From Aurifilum marmelostoma (taxonomy: Eukaryota; Ascomycota; Sordariomycetes; Diaporthales; Cryphonectriaceae): a DNA stretch of 64,000 nucleotides. This document shows, in pieces, positions 21,983 through 35,333 of the stretch (positions are counted from its first letter, which is position 1; every line of letters begins with the position of its first letter). Made by a program: the position numbers and the translations under genes. The notes below the pieces were generated by a model. That model saw only the letters and a list, made by a program, of their open reading frames with translations, ran no database searches and had not been told where the DNA came from. Where the stretch lies: assembly GCA_027559495.1 (NCBI GenBank), contig JAMXSV010000010.1, positions 2,170,001-2,234,000 on the forward strand, given 5' to 3'.

Positions 21983-24900
21983 GTCGGGCTCTCCAAGTAG
22001 TTGGTCCGACGATGGGATGTGTGCAAGGCGGAAGAAGAGCTCAAGAGGGGTGAAGAAGAAGGAAGTGCGTGAGGGCAGGGAAGGAGGAGAAGGAAAAGAA
22101 GAAGAATAATAATAATAGAAGAAGACAGCAAAGACTTGGGTCAGCGGGATATAGCGAGTGCAGCTGACCTAGTCCTGGGAGACATACAACAACGAGGGTA
22201 GGATTATAACGAGGGAAGGTCTGCCCGATGACGACCACAGTTGGATACGTGACATGGAGCGGGAAGATGTGTGTGAGGACGGGACACGGGTCAAGGTGTT
22301 ATAAAGACGAGAAACCTTGTGGCTTTCGCCCTCGACCCCCCTTTCCCCGAAAAAGAAGTGAAGCTTTGCGTAAAAAACTGGCTAGAGGCGTGAGGCTGGC
22401 TGGGTTAGGGAGCCAAAGACAGAATCGTCTTACACTCGCTCTAGATCTGTTGGCCGCGGGCTGGAGTGGTCTAGTCAGAGGCCCCGAACAGACTATTCGA
22501 CGCCCTTGGGACCCATTCACGAAGTCACAAGCGGCGCCCAGAGCACTCGGTCCTGGCGACTAATACGAAACAACCAACTGAAGCCAGGAATGGCTGCAAA
22601 TGAAGGGGTGGGGCTGTGAACAGATGGACACTAACGATGGAGGCGGCACACACAGAGGAGAAACGAAAATGCAAGTAGTAGAGGGCAGACAAGACACACA
22701 AGCAGACAGAGCCTCGCAGCGAGAAGCACGCTGACCCGGGAAAAAGTGACTTGCCGGGGTACGCTGTGCGACGAGGGTCTGGCAAAAAGGTGTGCGAGGA
22801 CGGGTATCCCGGCATGATACCCTACAACCCTAGCTGACCATGATCTGATCGAGTGCCGATCCACTGTATCTGGGCGCCTTGGCTCCTCTTTTGTTTCCGA
22901 GAGAAGGGATACAGCGGAGGGGAAAGAAGAGACGAGACCGAAAAAGAAAAAAAAAAAGGACAATTGGCGCGGCGCACCGGGATGAGCGGTGTGGAACCAT
23001 ATGCCTAAGTGGTGCTGCCCAGTCCAGCCCAGCGTGGACATGATGAGCCCAGGGGTGTGTGCGTGCGGGCCATATGGGTTGACCCTGTTCAGTGGGTACT
23101 CCCTCATCCATGGAAGTCTCGCAAGGGATACGAGCTGGACCCAAGGCCCGAAAGACCCCAAGACTCGAGCTGAGTACTAATTATGATATCACAGGTGCAA
23201 AAGTCCAGATGCCCTTGGGAACAGTAGAAATCATATTCGGGACAAGCAACAGCCGACCCAATCAATGCCTTGAAGCTCGCGGGCCGAATGCATAGAGAGA
23301 CAACCCGACGGAAGAGATCGAGAAGGAAAAACCAGAGGAACGAGAAAAACGAACGAAGGGGGCTATGGACTTTTGGTCAATAATGACGAGGTAGAGAGAG
23401 AGGGAGAGGGCAACACACTGTCTGTCATGTTGAGGAGGGGGTGAGCTGTCTCGAGACTTCTCTGCATGACCGCCATTGTCACCCGCCCCCCCCCCCCCCC
23501 CTCTTCTCTCTCTTCCGGAGAGGGAGTTTTCCAATCGGGATGTTTTTGTTCAGCATGTCCAAGCAGGCTGCCGCCTGCCTAACAGGCGCCATGACAGTGG
23601 AGCGCGTATGGTAGCGTGCATTGTCGTGGCGGCTTGCATGTTGCGAGAGCCTAACCTTGGACGTCACCTTCGGATGGCGACAACGCGAGGGTGAGCAGGA
23701 TAAACCTCGAGCTTAGCAACCAGCAGGGCAGAACCGCATGTCTAGGCATGAAACCAGGGGGGAGACGACTGGCTGGGAGAGGCGCTTGGCTCAGCCTGTA
23801 GTGGAGGTTGGAGGAGAAGGAGGATGCGTGCGAAGGAGACCTGGCATGGTAAGAGCAGGGCAGCCGACTCGACCTCGGAAACCAGGGAAAGAGGGTCGTC
23901 GAGTATCACACATAGTACTTGCTAGGGTACCGCTGTTTGGGCAGGCGCGAGGTACGTACCGCCCAATAGAGAAAGGCGTCCAATGCGCTGGTTCTGCATC
24001 TTCTCGTGTATGCGCATGAGGGGCCGCCAAGCTCGTTTAGATGCATGGTGGGGTCAGGCCCTTGGTCCCTCGCGATCGCCGCATGGGCCCCACGAGGGGT
24101 GCTGTGGTGTGGGGCCTCTGCTCTTGCTACCTTAAATTCGACCTCACCTTACCCCTCCATTCCCCTTCTGGATGGGAGCTATGGGCGCGTCTCTTTTCCC
24201 TCCCGTGCTGAAGGGCCCTCCTGTCTCTTACCCTTGCCCCCCTCGGCGTTAGAGCCTCTCCAGCCATTCAGCCTAGGCCACCAGTCGCACCTTAAATTCC
24301 ACGTGGGGCGGCTGGTCGGCCTCTTTCTCTTCGAGAAGGGGAGGGGAAAAAAAAAGGACACCAAAGAAACAGGGGACCCACGCCAAGTCGCACCAGCACG
24401 AACACAAAAAAAAAAATAAGGACAGAGAGATTTTAGAACATGATTAGGCTGCACCTTGTTTGCTCCTCAAGCGGCTGAGATGAAGTGAGCACGCACTGCG
24501 GGCCGGAGCAAAAAGAGGCGTCTTATTCGGAAATTGCGGCGAGCCTAGTCATTGAGTTTTCGTGCTGGATACGAATCGCTTTGACCCCAAGCAAAGTAAG
24601 CCTACTAGCTTACCCAAGTCATCTCTCCCATCACAATCGCCTGCAAGGAGAAAGTTCCAAAAATTACCCGACTACCGCCTCAACCACCTTAAACGCTTCC
24701 CATCGTTTAATTTGCCCTGGGCCAGTCAACTGTTTGAAGGGCAGGGGAGGGCTTAGGCTGTGGCTGCTAAAGACGATGTTTTTTTTTTTTGTAGGTGCCA
24801 GCTGAACAAAGTCTAGGCGTGGGTTCCGCTAGTCAAACACTGGGCTAGCAGGCCTAGGGCTGGGGCCTCAGTGCCTTCCTTTGTTCGGCCGCGCCCAGAG

Positions 24901-25356
24901 TTGAGACAGACCATTTGCGGGCTGTGCAGTTGGCAAATGCCAAGCGCTGTCGTCTGCGAGGCTGTGAGGCCTCTGGCCTTTCTTCTCACCCCACGTTCTG
25001 GAACGCCGCTGTGCCCCTGACAAGCTTCAAAAGGGTCTTGTGGCCTAAGTGTTATCCCCTCGGCAGATCGTGACTGCCGCTCCCGGTAGGTCGAGACTCG
25101 GGACGGTGGTTCGCTTTTGAACCTCTTCTTGCATTTTTCATCGCTTCAAAATCCTCTCTGTCTAGTCTGGGTGGCAATCCTTCCTTTTCTTGCTCTTTTC
25201 AGCGCCGTTGTCGACATCGAGAGATCCACCGGGCCAGCCCTCAAGGCCTCTTCAGCGCTGGTGTTGCGAAAGGGTTTCCCTACCCCACGACAATTCAACC
25301 CGAGTCTCCAGTTTTTAACCTCGGGTGGACTACCGAAGCATACCACCCATCAGAGA
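21983..25356. other. Divergent agd3 / ega3 intergenic region
   Basis: This 3.4 kb should hold the promoters of both genes. No gene is recognised. It has a purine-rich AG/AAT tract just upstream of agd3 (22040-22125), a C-run near 23488-23501 and CT-rich sequence before ega3. In-frame sequence upstream of 25357 has no ATG, so the ega3 start at 25357 is preferred. Confidence 0.55.
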
Positions 25357-26673
25357 ATGTCAAACACTGGCAGCGCGCCTCCCTATTCTTCACACGACGA
25401 GCACAACATCGGGTCCGGCGGAAACGCACTGAGCAACGGAGCAGCATCACGAACACCATCTGCCCAGCTTCCGCCGTCGGGTCCTGGCTCTGCCATGTCG
25501 GCTCCCAGCGCTAAGTTCGAGGTCATGGACGACGGCGGTCGGCCCCGTGCCCGGCACTCCAAGCGCTGCATTGTCATCTCCGCCCTCATCGCTGCCGTCG
25601 CAGTCCTTGCCCTTGCATTAGGCCTGGGTCTTGGTCTCGGTCTGCACCATGGCGGCGGCGGCGGCAGCAGCAGCGGCGGCAGCGGTTCGTCCTCGTCATG
25701 TACCGATACGGGCAATTGTACCACGGGCCCTGCCAACACCTCAGTCCCGGTCTTTTCATCGGACCACGTAGCCTGGCAGATTGTGCTGAGCCAGACGCTC
25801 ACGCTCGACAACGAGACTACGGATGAAGCCAAGATCGTCACGCCAAACCAAACAACCTCGCCTAATGTGACGGTATATGACATCGATATGTTCCTGCACC
25901 AGAACCTCACCGTGGTCCAGGACCTCCGTGCTCAGGGGATAGATGTCATCTGCTACTTCAGCTCTGGGTCGTACGAGCCCTACCGGCCAGACTCGTGGAG
26001 GTTCAACTCGGACGACCTGGGCAAGGAGCTGGATGGCTGGCCCGGCGAGTACTGGCTGGATCTGAACAGCAACAATGTCCGCAACATTATGATCTCCCGT
26101 ATCGAGATCGCTGCCAAGATGAACTGTTCAGGAATTGACCCTGACAACGTCGACGGTTACGTGAGTGCTTCTGTCCCAGATCCCCAAAAGCTACCCCTCG
26201 TGAGGTCGAGTTCGTAAATATACTGATCGTCCCCTTCCCCCCCCTTGCCCCCGGCACAGGATAATGACAACGGGCTCGATCTCACCGAGGACGACTCGAT
26301 CAATTTTGTGCAGTTCCTCGCCAACGAGGCAGCATCGCGCGGCATGATGACCGGCTTGAAGAACGCGGGCGGCATCATTGACGATGTGCTTGACTACGTC
26401 CAGTTCTCAGTCAACGAGCAGTGCGTTGAGTACGACGAGTGCGACATGTTCCAGGCCTTCCCCAACGCTAGCAAGCCGGTATTTCACATCGAGTACCCTG
26501 CCGGTGATGATGATACCGATAAGACGTCCTTTGACACCAGCACGGTCTCAAAGTACTGCGATGTGGACTTGACATCTGGGGAGCAAGGCTTCAACACGGT
26601 CCTCAAGTACATGAACCTCAGCGGCTGGGTTCAATACTGCGACGACAAGACCTTCACCACAGAAGGATTTTAA
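25357..26673 (+). CDS. ega3: Ega3-type endo-alpha-1,4-polygalactosaminidase (GH114)
   Basis: Exons are 25357-26160 and 26260-26673, with a GTGAGT-AG intron in phase 0; 405 residues. It is a predicted type II membrane protein: a cytosolic Ser/Pro-rich tail of about 70 residues, a basic stop RARHSKR, a transmembrane helix near 71-94, a Gly/Ser linker and an outer catalytic domain. The domain matches GH114: VICYFSSGSYEPYRPDSW, GEYWLDL, CSGIDPDNVDGYDNDNG, KNAGGI and the late HIEYP with conserved Glu. GH114 enzymes cut alpha-1,4-linked galactosamine; Ega3 of Aspergillus fumigatus is the characterised relative. It probably trims deacetylated GAG at the cell surface, which fits the agd3 and sph3 neighbours. 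The reading frame is intact. Confidence 0.92.
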
Positions 26674-28152
26674 AAAAAAAAAAAAAAAAAGGACAGAAAT
26701 CGTCTTCATCCCCCGAAGAAAAGAGAACAAGTTCATCCTGACTGGAGTTTGACGGGCCTCTACACAGACCGGCGTGTCTGTCACTTCAAAACATCGAATT
26801 ATTCTGTATCGTAAAAGTCATCGCTCATAGATAATCTTTTAATGTAACCCTTGAATTCACCAGCCAATGTCACAGTCCTACTGTTGTGAGATGGTGCATC
26901 ACCCACCATCTCAGTCTGCCGAGATAACACACAACGACCCAGGCAGGGGAGGGTCGCATCACAGGCCGCCACCGTTCGATTCGGGCAGCTGGTAATCGGG
27001 AGCTGTCACATGGCTAACATGTAAGCTGCCCATCGCGATGGCGTCAAATGCCGGCAGGTGATGATGGTTCTGCTTGGTCGCCTGCACTGAAACCCTAGGG
27101 AAGGCGCCAACGCGGGGAGATGGTGTTGAACAGCAGGAGCACTATGTCATCACCACCAAGCGAAGCTTCCTCATTAGTCGTCCACCAACCAACCAGCGTC
27201 TTCTTTCTCCATCCACCACACGTTCCTCACACCCACCGCGCCACACAACCTACACAGTTCGTCAATACTCTCTCGACTGGATTCAAAAGATTGCTTCCTT
27301 CTGTGCAGCTGATCTCCGCCACAACTGCCAGGTCAGAACATATCACACCACTTTGTAGCTCGACAGAGAGCATTCTGGCCACTCATCCAGCTTGACGGCC
27401 GACAAAGTGGATGGACGTGGATGACTTGGTTGTTCAGCAGAAAATAGCCAGAGACGAAATGGCACAGAGATGCCAAGACCACCTGGACGTCGCAGCAGAT
27501 TGGGTGGTCTAGACCCTGTTCTTCCAACTCCTTCATTATCGCGATAAGGACGAGAGAGGGTTGGTGGTGGCTCCCGGCCCCCCGCCCCTTTCTGTGGACA
27601 CGCTTCCCGTGGCTGAGCCCCTCTTTTTTTCTTCTTTTGTCTCTCTTGAATGTCCCCCTACTATAGCACCGTCCATCCAGACCTGATCTGGACTGGCAGG
27701 TGGGCTTGAAGATCACACGGCAAGGCAACAGGGCGGGAGAGAACAGGAGAGTGGATGGCAAGGGGAAAAGGAGAAGGCCAAAAGAGAGGGTGCTACTTTC
27801 GAAGATGCGGCTGAAATAGGAGGCGAGGATGCAAGTTTCTCTCTAGTACATCCTCCTTCTCTTCCAACTACTACTACTACTACTACCACCACCACCACCA
27901 CCGCTACTACTGGACCAGTGTGAATCCTCGCTGCAGCCGCTCTCACTCGTCCCGTCAGTTTTCGTCACTCACTCACTGATCGCGCATAGCTAGAGGCACG
28001 CGACCTTGGTCTGTCTCACCACACACCCCTAAGCGCATCAACCTTACTCGCCCACCGAACTGAATCAAGTTCACGCTGGGTGAAGAGATCCGCACTTTTT
28101 CGTGTGGGTGTGAATCTGTGTGTGTCTGTGTGTCTCGTCTCTCTTTTTCGTG
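26674..28152. other. ega3-sph3 intergenic region
   Basis: No gene is seen. An A-run immediately follows the ega3 stop. A CTA/CCA trinucleotide tract lies at 27868-27902, and GT-rich sequence precedes the sph3 start. It probably holds the sph3 promoter. Confidence 0.55.
27868..27902. repeat. CTA then CCA trinucleotide tract
   Basis: About six CTA units grade into about five CCA units, in the sph3 upstream region. Confidence 0.9.
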
Positions 28153-29472
28153 ATGACCACCACCACCAACACCGCCGCCAGCCAGCACCGCAGGGCCCCG
28201 AGCCCGGCCACCACAACCAGCAGTGGCAGCAGTGGCAGCAGCAGCAGCGTCAGGCCCTTCGTCCTCGTGCCGCTGTACATCTACCCGACTCCAGAAGCCT
28301 GGGAACCCATCTACCGCGCGGCAGATGCCCAACCCGACCTGGACTTTTATGTGGTGGTGAACCCGGCTAACGGGCCCGGGCTGGGTGCCCTGCCGGATGC
28401 CAACTATGTGGACGCGCTGGCGAGGCTGACGGCGCTGGGCAACGTACGTGTCATTGGCTATGTCCACTGCAGCTACGGGCGGAGGCCTATCGACGACATT
28501 GTGGCGGATGTGGAGGCATATGCACGGTGGGAAGGGGAGATGGGCAAGGTCGGTGAGGATGGAAAGGTGAGACGGTCTCCCCCCGCCTACCTAACATACA
28601 TTGTTTGTTTGTTTTTTTCCCCCATGCGCCTCATCCGGGAACTCGGCTCTTGTCTGCGTGTCATCGAGTATGTGCCGCCCACCACGGGTACCACGTGCAT
28701 CGAGGCGGTCTGACGAATAATGTGCCGTTGGGGTCTCAGCCTCCCGGGGCGTTTACTATTGTACGCGGGAGGAGAAGCTGACGTGGGACCTTGTCTTGGG
28801 TTCTTCCCCCTTTTGTACAGACTATCGTCGTGGACGGCATCTTCATCGATGAGACGCCCTCCAGCACCGAGTTCGTCGAGTACATGGCCATCCTGGCGAA
28901 TGCGGGCAGGGCGATCCTGAACCGGAACGTGCTCATTCCCAGGATGGTGACGACGGCGAAAGAGGCCGGGGCTGAGGCTGGTGCTGAACCACCGGTAGCA
29001 GGAGAAGCAGCAGCAACAGCAACCGCAGGAGGAGAAGGTCCTGCAGCGGCGGCGGTGACAACAAGCACCGACGAGAGCGCCACTCTGCAGCCGCCCTCCT
29101 CGTCCACCCCCGCGAACGGCGGCGCCCTCACCCCTTCTGCCTCTAGCGCCGTGGTCATCTACAACCCAGGCGTGGTGGTCGACCCCATCTTCTACCAGGC
29201 TGCCGACTACATCGTGGCCTTCGAGAACGCGGCGCAGCAGTGGACCAACCCTGTGGTGCGGCAGGGCTTTGCGCGCCTCCCGCGGGCGCTGTTGCGGCGG
29301 ACCATCGCCGTTGCGCACAGCAGCACGCCCGGAGAGGTCGCGCGACTGAGCAGACTGGCGGCCGAGGCGGGTTGTGCCGGCCAGTTTGTCACCAGCACCC
29401 CTGGGTACACGGGGGTGGTGTCCGCGCTGGGACGAGTTTGTCGGGGAGATGGCGGCGCGGGTGCAGGTCTAG
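28153..29472 (+). CDS. sph3: Sph3-type spherulin-4 glycoside hydrolase (GH135), apparent frameshift near 29411
   Basis: Exons are 28153-28566 and 28821-29472 (GTGAGA-AG intron, phase 0); about 354 residues if one G of the run 29411-29415 is removed. It is a spherulin-4 / GH135 protein: VPLYIYPTPEAWEPIY and DLDFYVVVNPANGPG at the start, VRVIGYVHCSYGRR, the catalytic Asp-Glu in DGIFIDETP, and a further Glu in IVAFENA. Sph3 hydrolyses GAG chains and is required for GAG production in A. fumigatus. As written, the frame runs past the usual end to 29612. In the +1 frame the typical ending WDEFVGEMAARVQV and a stop at 29470 appear. An Ala/Thr/Ser-rich insert of about 65 residues (28957-29155) interrupts the barrel. 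No N-terminal signal anchor is visible, unlike the A. fumigatus protein, so a 5' exon may be missing. Confidence 0.87.
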
Positions 29473-32400
29473 TGGTATCTGCGTCTGTGTCTCCTGTTGT
29501 TCTCACTATTGATCATCTCCTCGTGGTACCTGGTAGGATGGAGAGAACGCTATTTGGGAAGGCATACATTTCCCCTTCACCGCTTCTGTGGCCCCCTCCT
29601 GAGAGTGAGTGAGTGTGAGAGAGAGAGGGAGACCATCGACAACAGGGGATAGAGCGGATCCGACCTGATCTGCATCTTTTCGTCGGCGAGCAAAAGTTCT
29701 CGTTTGGCGCCAGGCGGGAAGAAAGGACTGGTGATGGGGTGAGTTCGGGTGTTCGGGCAGCGCAACAGACGATAGTTTGCAGATGGGGACAAAACGTGGC
29801 GTGTCTATCGGCGAAGCTGGCGTCTGGGGGATCAAGAGGATCTGTCTCCTCTCTCTCACCGTTTGTGTCTCTGTGCCTCCCTCTCTCTCGGGATTTTTTC
29901 TTGGTTTCTTTTTCTGGCCTTTCCTGTTGTGTAATCATTTCGCGGTACTTACCCCAACACCGACTACCATCTCCTGCAAGTGATCCTGAACCCGTGCAAA
30001 GCCACCCCCGGCCCCCTTTCTTTTTCCCGTTTCATGCACATCATTCCCTCTCTGTCTGGGGACACCTCACCACCTCAGTGACCGTGCCGTGTCTCACAAG
30101 AGAGCCCGCACTCCTTCCTTCCTCCTGGTCTTTGGGGGGGGGGGGATAAGTTCGTATCGGCAGGCGGTCTGCAGGTCCCAGGACGGGGACGAAAATAAAG
30201 TGTGAGACAACGGGCTGGCTGACTGGCAGGCAGGCTGGGCATGCCCGCCAGCCATTTCCCTCTGAATCACATCACCCGCAGCTTGTCTTGCCTGCAGTCA
30301 TCTCTACCACCCGGCCCAACGTGCAGAATGCCCTCATTCTATTGGCAATGGACCGCGCGCCGCTCACCCGCCCCATCCTTCCCGCGAAAGAGGAAAAAAA
30401 ACACAACCAAGGGCCCCAACTTGTGCAGCCACAGCACTAGGTAGCGTCGTGCACACACACACACAAAGTTCCCGTTCCTTAATTTTCCAGCACCCTTCTG
30501 CATTCGGAAAACGTTGCGGAAGATGTCTGGAAAGGATGGGCTGGCTGAGGGGGGGGAGGAATGTAATTCTTTTTACGTAAATCACTCTACGCAGGTGGCA
30601 CACAACTCTGCGGTTGTTTTATTTAACCTACTGTTCTGTATAGTTAGTAGATGCGGGCGGAGTGTTTTTGGCGGTTGAGCCGTCGGTGCCGAAGGTGGTG
30701 GTCGTCTGCCATACGACCATACCACCACCACACAGGGCCTCGCCCGCCTCTATTTCCTGTGCACTACTACGGTGACAATCTACTCGAAACTTGAGGGGAA
30801 AGCCTGAGCGTGTGAGGACCAGACGGAGCCACAGTGAGAGAAGAAAAAAATCCTACTTCCGTCGTAAAAGTCCTCCATATCTGGTTTCCCAACGGTCTTC
30901 TTCCCCCCCCTTCCCCCCTCCCCTTTTGATTCCTACCTACCGTAAAAGCAGATGATCTTCCTTTTGCCCCAGCCCCTCCTCCCTCGCGAACTACCACCTG
31001 CCTCCCTGAGCAGCCAAGTGTGTTTCATTTCCAGAAAAGAAAAGAAAAAAGTGACAGGAGGTTGGGCGGAAATAACGGTTTGAATCCTCGTGGCAGGGGC
31101 GTAGAGAGAGAGAGTTGGCTTGAGGGAAGAAGGGGGGGGGGGGGGGGGAGGAGGAGGGTGGTGTTGGAGGTAACCTTCCAAGGGGCCCCGGGAGGGGGGA
31201 TGAAGGAAGGGAAAAAAACAAGGTTTGGGTACTTACTTTCTCTTTGATTGAGGCTCGCTTCCCACAGTACATGCTTACAGGGTCTGTTCTGCACACAGCA
31301 CACTAGACAGGCATTTACAGCTGGGCTTACTATACTGTTTGAAGACGAGATGGTACGATGCATAATCGAACGATTTGAGAGAAGGAGAATAGGGGGTCAA
31401 GGTAGGGGGAAGGTACAAAGTATTCTCCGAACATTTCCCTTCCGAAAGTCCATAACTGGACAGCAGTAGCAGAAGAGAACAACGAAAAGATAGCCTGTAG
31501 CCTAGAATTCAGGTACATGCACGGAATACTTGGGTACATCCCTGCACAGAAAGGGGGGGGGTCTTGTCGAGAGAGAGCCCCGTTAGTTGCAAGTCAGGGG
31601 TAACATGGGAAAACGGTTCGCGCCCAGAAGCTAAGTCTGAGAACACGAGAAAGAGAGCGGAGAAATGAAGGGGGAAAGGGGGGGGGGGGGAGGTAGAATG
31701 CAAGGAAGGGAGAACAGGAATAAAAAGACAAAAAAAATTCTCCAGAAGGTGCGGCCCGTCGACCCACTAGCTGAGAGAGGTAGTTGAGCAGGGGGAAGAG
31801 GGGGGGGGAGGAATGAATTGAAGGCAGGTACCTAGGTATTATCAGAACTTTATTTAGCTTGTTTAGCGGGCGGGAGTACTTGGAGGTGGCTGGGTAGTCC
31901 CTGGACGGTCTGGACTAGACTGGGGGGGCTGGTCTGCGGGGAGTGGTTTTGGTTGCGACGGTGGGGTAGACGACTTTTGTCGGGGGGGGGGGGGAAATGG
32001 TCAGGGTTCAAAGGGAATTGTGGTTGCCTGACCAGCACGTCCGATATCGTATGTGACGTTGACTCTTTTTATTTTATTTTTTGGTGTGCTTACTTGCTTC
32101 TTGACCCTTGATGCATACACCCAAACCAACCAATCCGCACATGCCTGGTAGACGATGTGACATGTCTTATGTCACTTCCACCTGCATAGTTATTGGCTCT
32201 CGTGTATAGGACAGAAATATTCATGCGTGTCAGCATTGCCAAGAGAGAGTGTACCCATCCGCCTTGAAAAAGCTCGTACTTACGAGTACAGAGACGAGGA
32301 GGAAAAAGAGAAAAAAAAAAAACCTTTCAACTTCAGCTGCACCGGATCATCCTCTTTTGAGACGATGATGGGGCACAAAACAGAAGCCAGACTCCATTTG

Positions 32401-34665
32401 CGCAGAGTAGAAGTGGAGATGGAGACATGATTATCCTGCGGGGCGATTCTGGCGGGCTATGGTAGGCCCTCTTCCCCCCTTGGCTGTACTTTACCCTTTG
32501 GGTAACTGATCGCGGCGCCACCTTCACTCACCATCAGGTCGCTCATCTCTTGATAGCTCCAGACCATCACGGTCTGTGCGGCCACGGGGTCTGGGTATCG
32601 CTGTTGTCGGTTTGGGGACGGCGGGTGTTTTGAATCTTCGTATTTGGGAGACAGGCTCGGCCTGGAAGGGTCATCCGCCGTCGTTGAGGTTCTTGGCATA
32701 TGAGGGCTCGAAACACACGAAAACATCGGATTACTGTTTGTTCCCGCCCGTCCTGTGATTGTTGTGTCATCCTGAAATCTCATCCCGGTTCAGCTGCTCG
32801 TAAGGACAGGAGGGTACAAAGAAAAAAAAGATGGGAAGAGCGTCTCTTGCTTTGCTTTAGCTGGCCGGCATGATCCGGATACGATCCCGGCGCTTGGGAT
32901 CGCGATTGTTCAGGGCAGACCAACGATCCGATGGCCTTCGGTATGGGCCATGCGATGAACTCTGTTGTCATTGACTATTGTTCGTCTACTATTTTCCTGG
33001 CTATCGCAACCCCTTCCTCATTCTGATGCCTCTTCTCACAGAGGAGAAAAGGAAAAAAAAAAAAAAAAAAAAAAAAAGAAATAGAGTTCTCCCGTTTGGG
33101 GCCGAGGGCCGAGGCCGCGATCGCACCAGAGGAGAGGCTAGTTGAGCGTCTGTGGAGAGTAGAGATGGACCCCGTGAACAGACGCGAAAGAGTCTATCTG
33201 CGCTTGAATTATCTCGAGCCTGTTCTTTTGGGAAAGCTCTAGGACTAAACCTGTCTCTATCGATCCGCTTGGACATTTCTCATTTCAAGAAGCACCCGAA
33301 CAGAACTCCTTTGGGGATACTCTCTTCAAGGAGTGGATCCAGCGGCACGGGCGAGACCTTTTTTCCTTCCTCGATTGGGGTTTTGTGTCTAGACGGCGTG
33401 AGCAAGAATCAAGCCGCGCGCCAACTGGAGCGGGCACGGGGTTGCCGTATTCGCGATATAGGGCCTCGTCGTCGTCACAGAGTAGATACTAGAGTAAGTA
33501 ACCCTCCCCCCCCCCCAGTGGACTACAGCGACTTGTAGGATCGGCATCCCGAACGAAGATCCCCTCGAATCGCGTCTTCAGCCTTGATCGCCACCAGGAT
33601 TTTGTTGTTCGCCTTTGGGTGGGGTGCAACCCGGTGGGATGGATGGCTGTCAGAGTGCTCTTCCTGTCCGTCATCCATCTTGGACGTGTCGATCCTCCTG
33701 CAAGCAAGCCTGTCGCGACACGGTTGTTGGGGTGGCACAGACAGGTGGGTAGGTGATTCTCGACAAGGTAAGGAGGCTCGAGCATGTGGCGAGCTGTGCT
33801 CTTGACCGCCCATCGCCGTACACAGGAGCCCCCACAGACGAGCCTGGAACCAACGACACCCGAGCTGCCAACGCATCATACACACACACACACACACGCG
33901 CGCGCACCAGGTTTATGTTGTTGCCTGTGTGTAGCTGAACTTGTAGTGTACCAGACCATCGTTCCCACAACCAAGACTTGCCCACAGTAGTGTGTTGTAC
34001 CATGATGTGTTAGTTGCCCTCAGTGTACGACCAATATACTCGGAACCAATGCCGCACAGCTCTGCATGGCCTCTTGTTGCGGCTACATCTCGTGCGAGTA
34101 TACTTCCCGGGGGGTCTCTGGCCAGACCATGTACACACACAGCCCTGCGCCCGCTATACTCTTCAGCCGTGCCGCTCCCCGAAAAGTTTAGACTTACACC
34201 AAAAGTCAGACCGGACCACGAGGTCAATCCCCTCCATCTAAACCAATTAGGCTGAGAGTTTTTTTCCTGTTCGCCTCATGCTAGCAAAACATCGACCACT
34301 GCAGGGTTTACGAACAACGGCTAAGAGAATTCCAGCCCGGGCCTTTTCTGTCTCTGTGCACTCTTCGGGATGAGCGGAACGACACGAGAAGAGGGACAAA
34401 GGAACTCGAGAGCTGAACCAAGAGGCTTGGGGGAAACTCACCTGTGTAGTGCGCCCTGTACAACACGAACTTGGGGCCGCGTGCACCACAAAACCCAACT
34501 ACATAGCATATACCACCACCACCATCTGCTCCTCGTCTTTCTCCTCGTGATCCCCAACCCGGCCCTTGGAGTTATTCACTGCCACGTTACCCTCGTGTCT
34601 GTGTATGCACCCGTGTATCAATACCTTGCCGTATTTTTCCCCTTCCCACCTCTTCTTTCTTCTTG

Positions 34666-34702
<37 letters not shown>

Positions 34703-34952
34703 TTCCGTTCGTTCCGTTCTTCCACCGCGAAAATAGATTAATCCACGTCGTCGTCGTCGTCGTCAGCACTCTGCACCATCCCTCGGATTTAGCCGCACCG
34801 CGAAAGGGAGATTAAACTTCTCTCTTTTTGTCCTCTCGTTCCTCCAACCACAAAATCACACGACCCCCAAGGGGAAAAAGGGGAAAAAAGAAAAAAAAAA
34901 AAAAAAAAAAAAAAAAGGAACCACAGGGACAATAATAATCCCATCTATCAAG
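29473..34952. other. 5.5 kb gene-free stretch inside the GAG locus
   Basis: No gene is recognised on either strand. Features are G-runs (30133-30145, 31133-31147, 31679-31690, 31981-31993), A-runs near 33053-33077, a CA/CG tract near 33879-33905 and a CT repeat at 34671-34698. Short open frames are low complexity. Confidence 0.5.
34671..34698. repeat. CT dinucleotide repeat
   Basis: About 14 CT units lie about 255 nt upstream of the small secreted protein start, in a pyrimidine-rich leader typical of fungal promoters. Confidence 0.9.
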
Positions 34953-35299
34953 ATGAAGCACTTCTTCACCCCCTCCCTCGTCATGCTCGTGACCGCCCTC
35001 CTCGCCGCCCCGGCAGCCCTGGCCCACCCCGGCCACGGCGCCGTCGCCCCCGCGCTGATGGCGCCTCGCGACGGCAACCTCACCACCACGGACGACGACA
35101 GCGACTCGACCTCCGTGGCCACGGACCACATCCCGGACTTCAAGGCCGTGGCCTGTGTCTGTGATGATCCCGTGTGCGATCCGCGGCTGAACGCGGCCAG
35201 CGTGAGTTTTTTTATTCCCGGGAGTGCTGCTTTCACCACCGAGACAAGACCAAAAAGAAAACAGAGGAACTTTCCTCATCACCACAATCGAGCCAAAAG

Positions 35300-35333
<34 letters not shown>

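Noticed and set aside
30694..30725. ACATACGACC-like start of a dispersed 5S rRNA gene
   Set aside because: Only a short match (ATACGACCATA); the rest of the 5S sequence and its internal control regions are absent.
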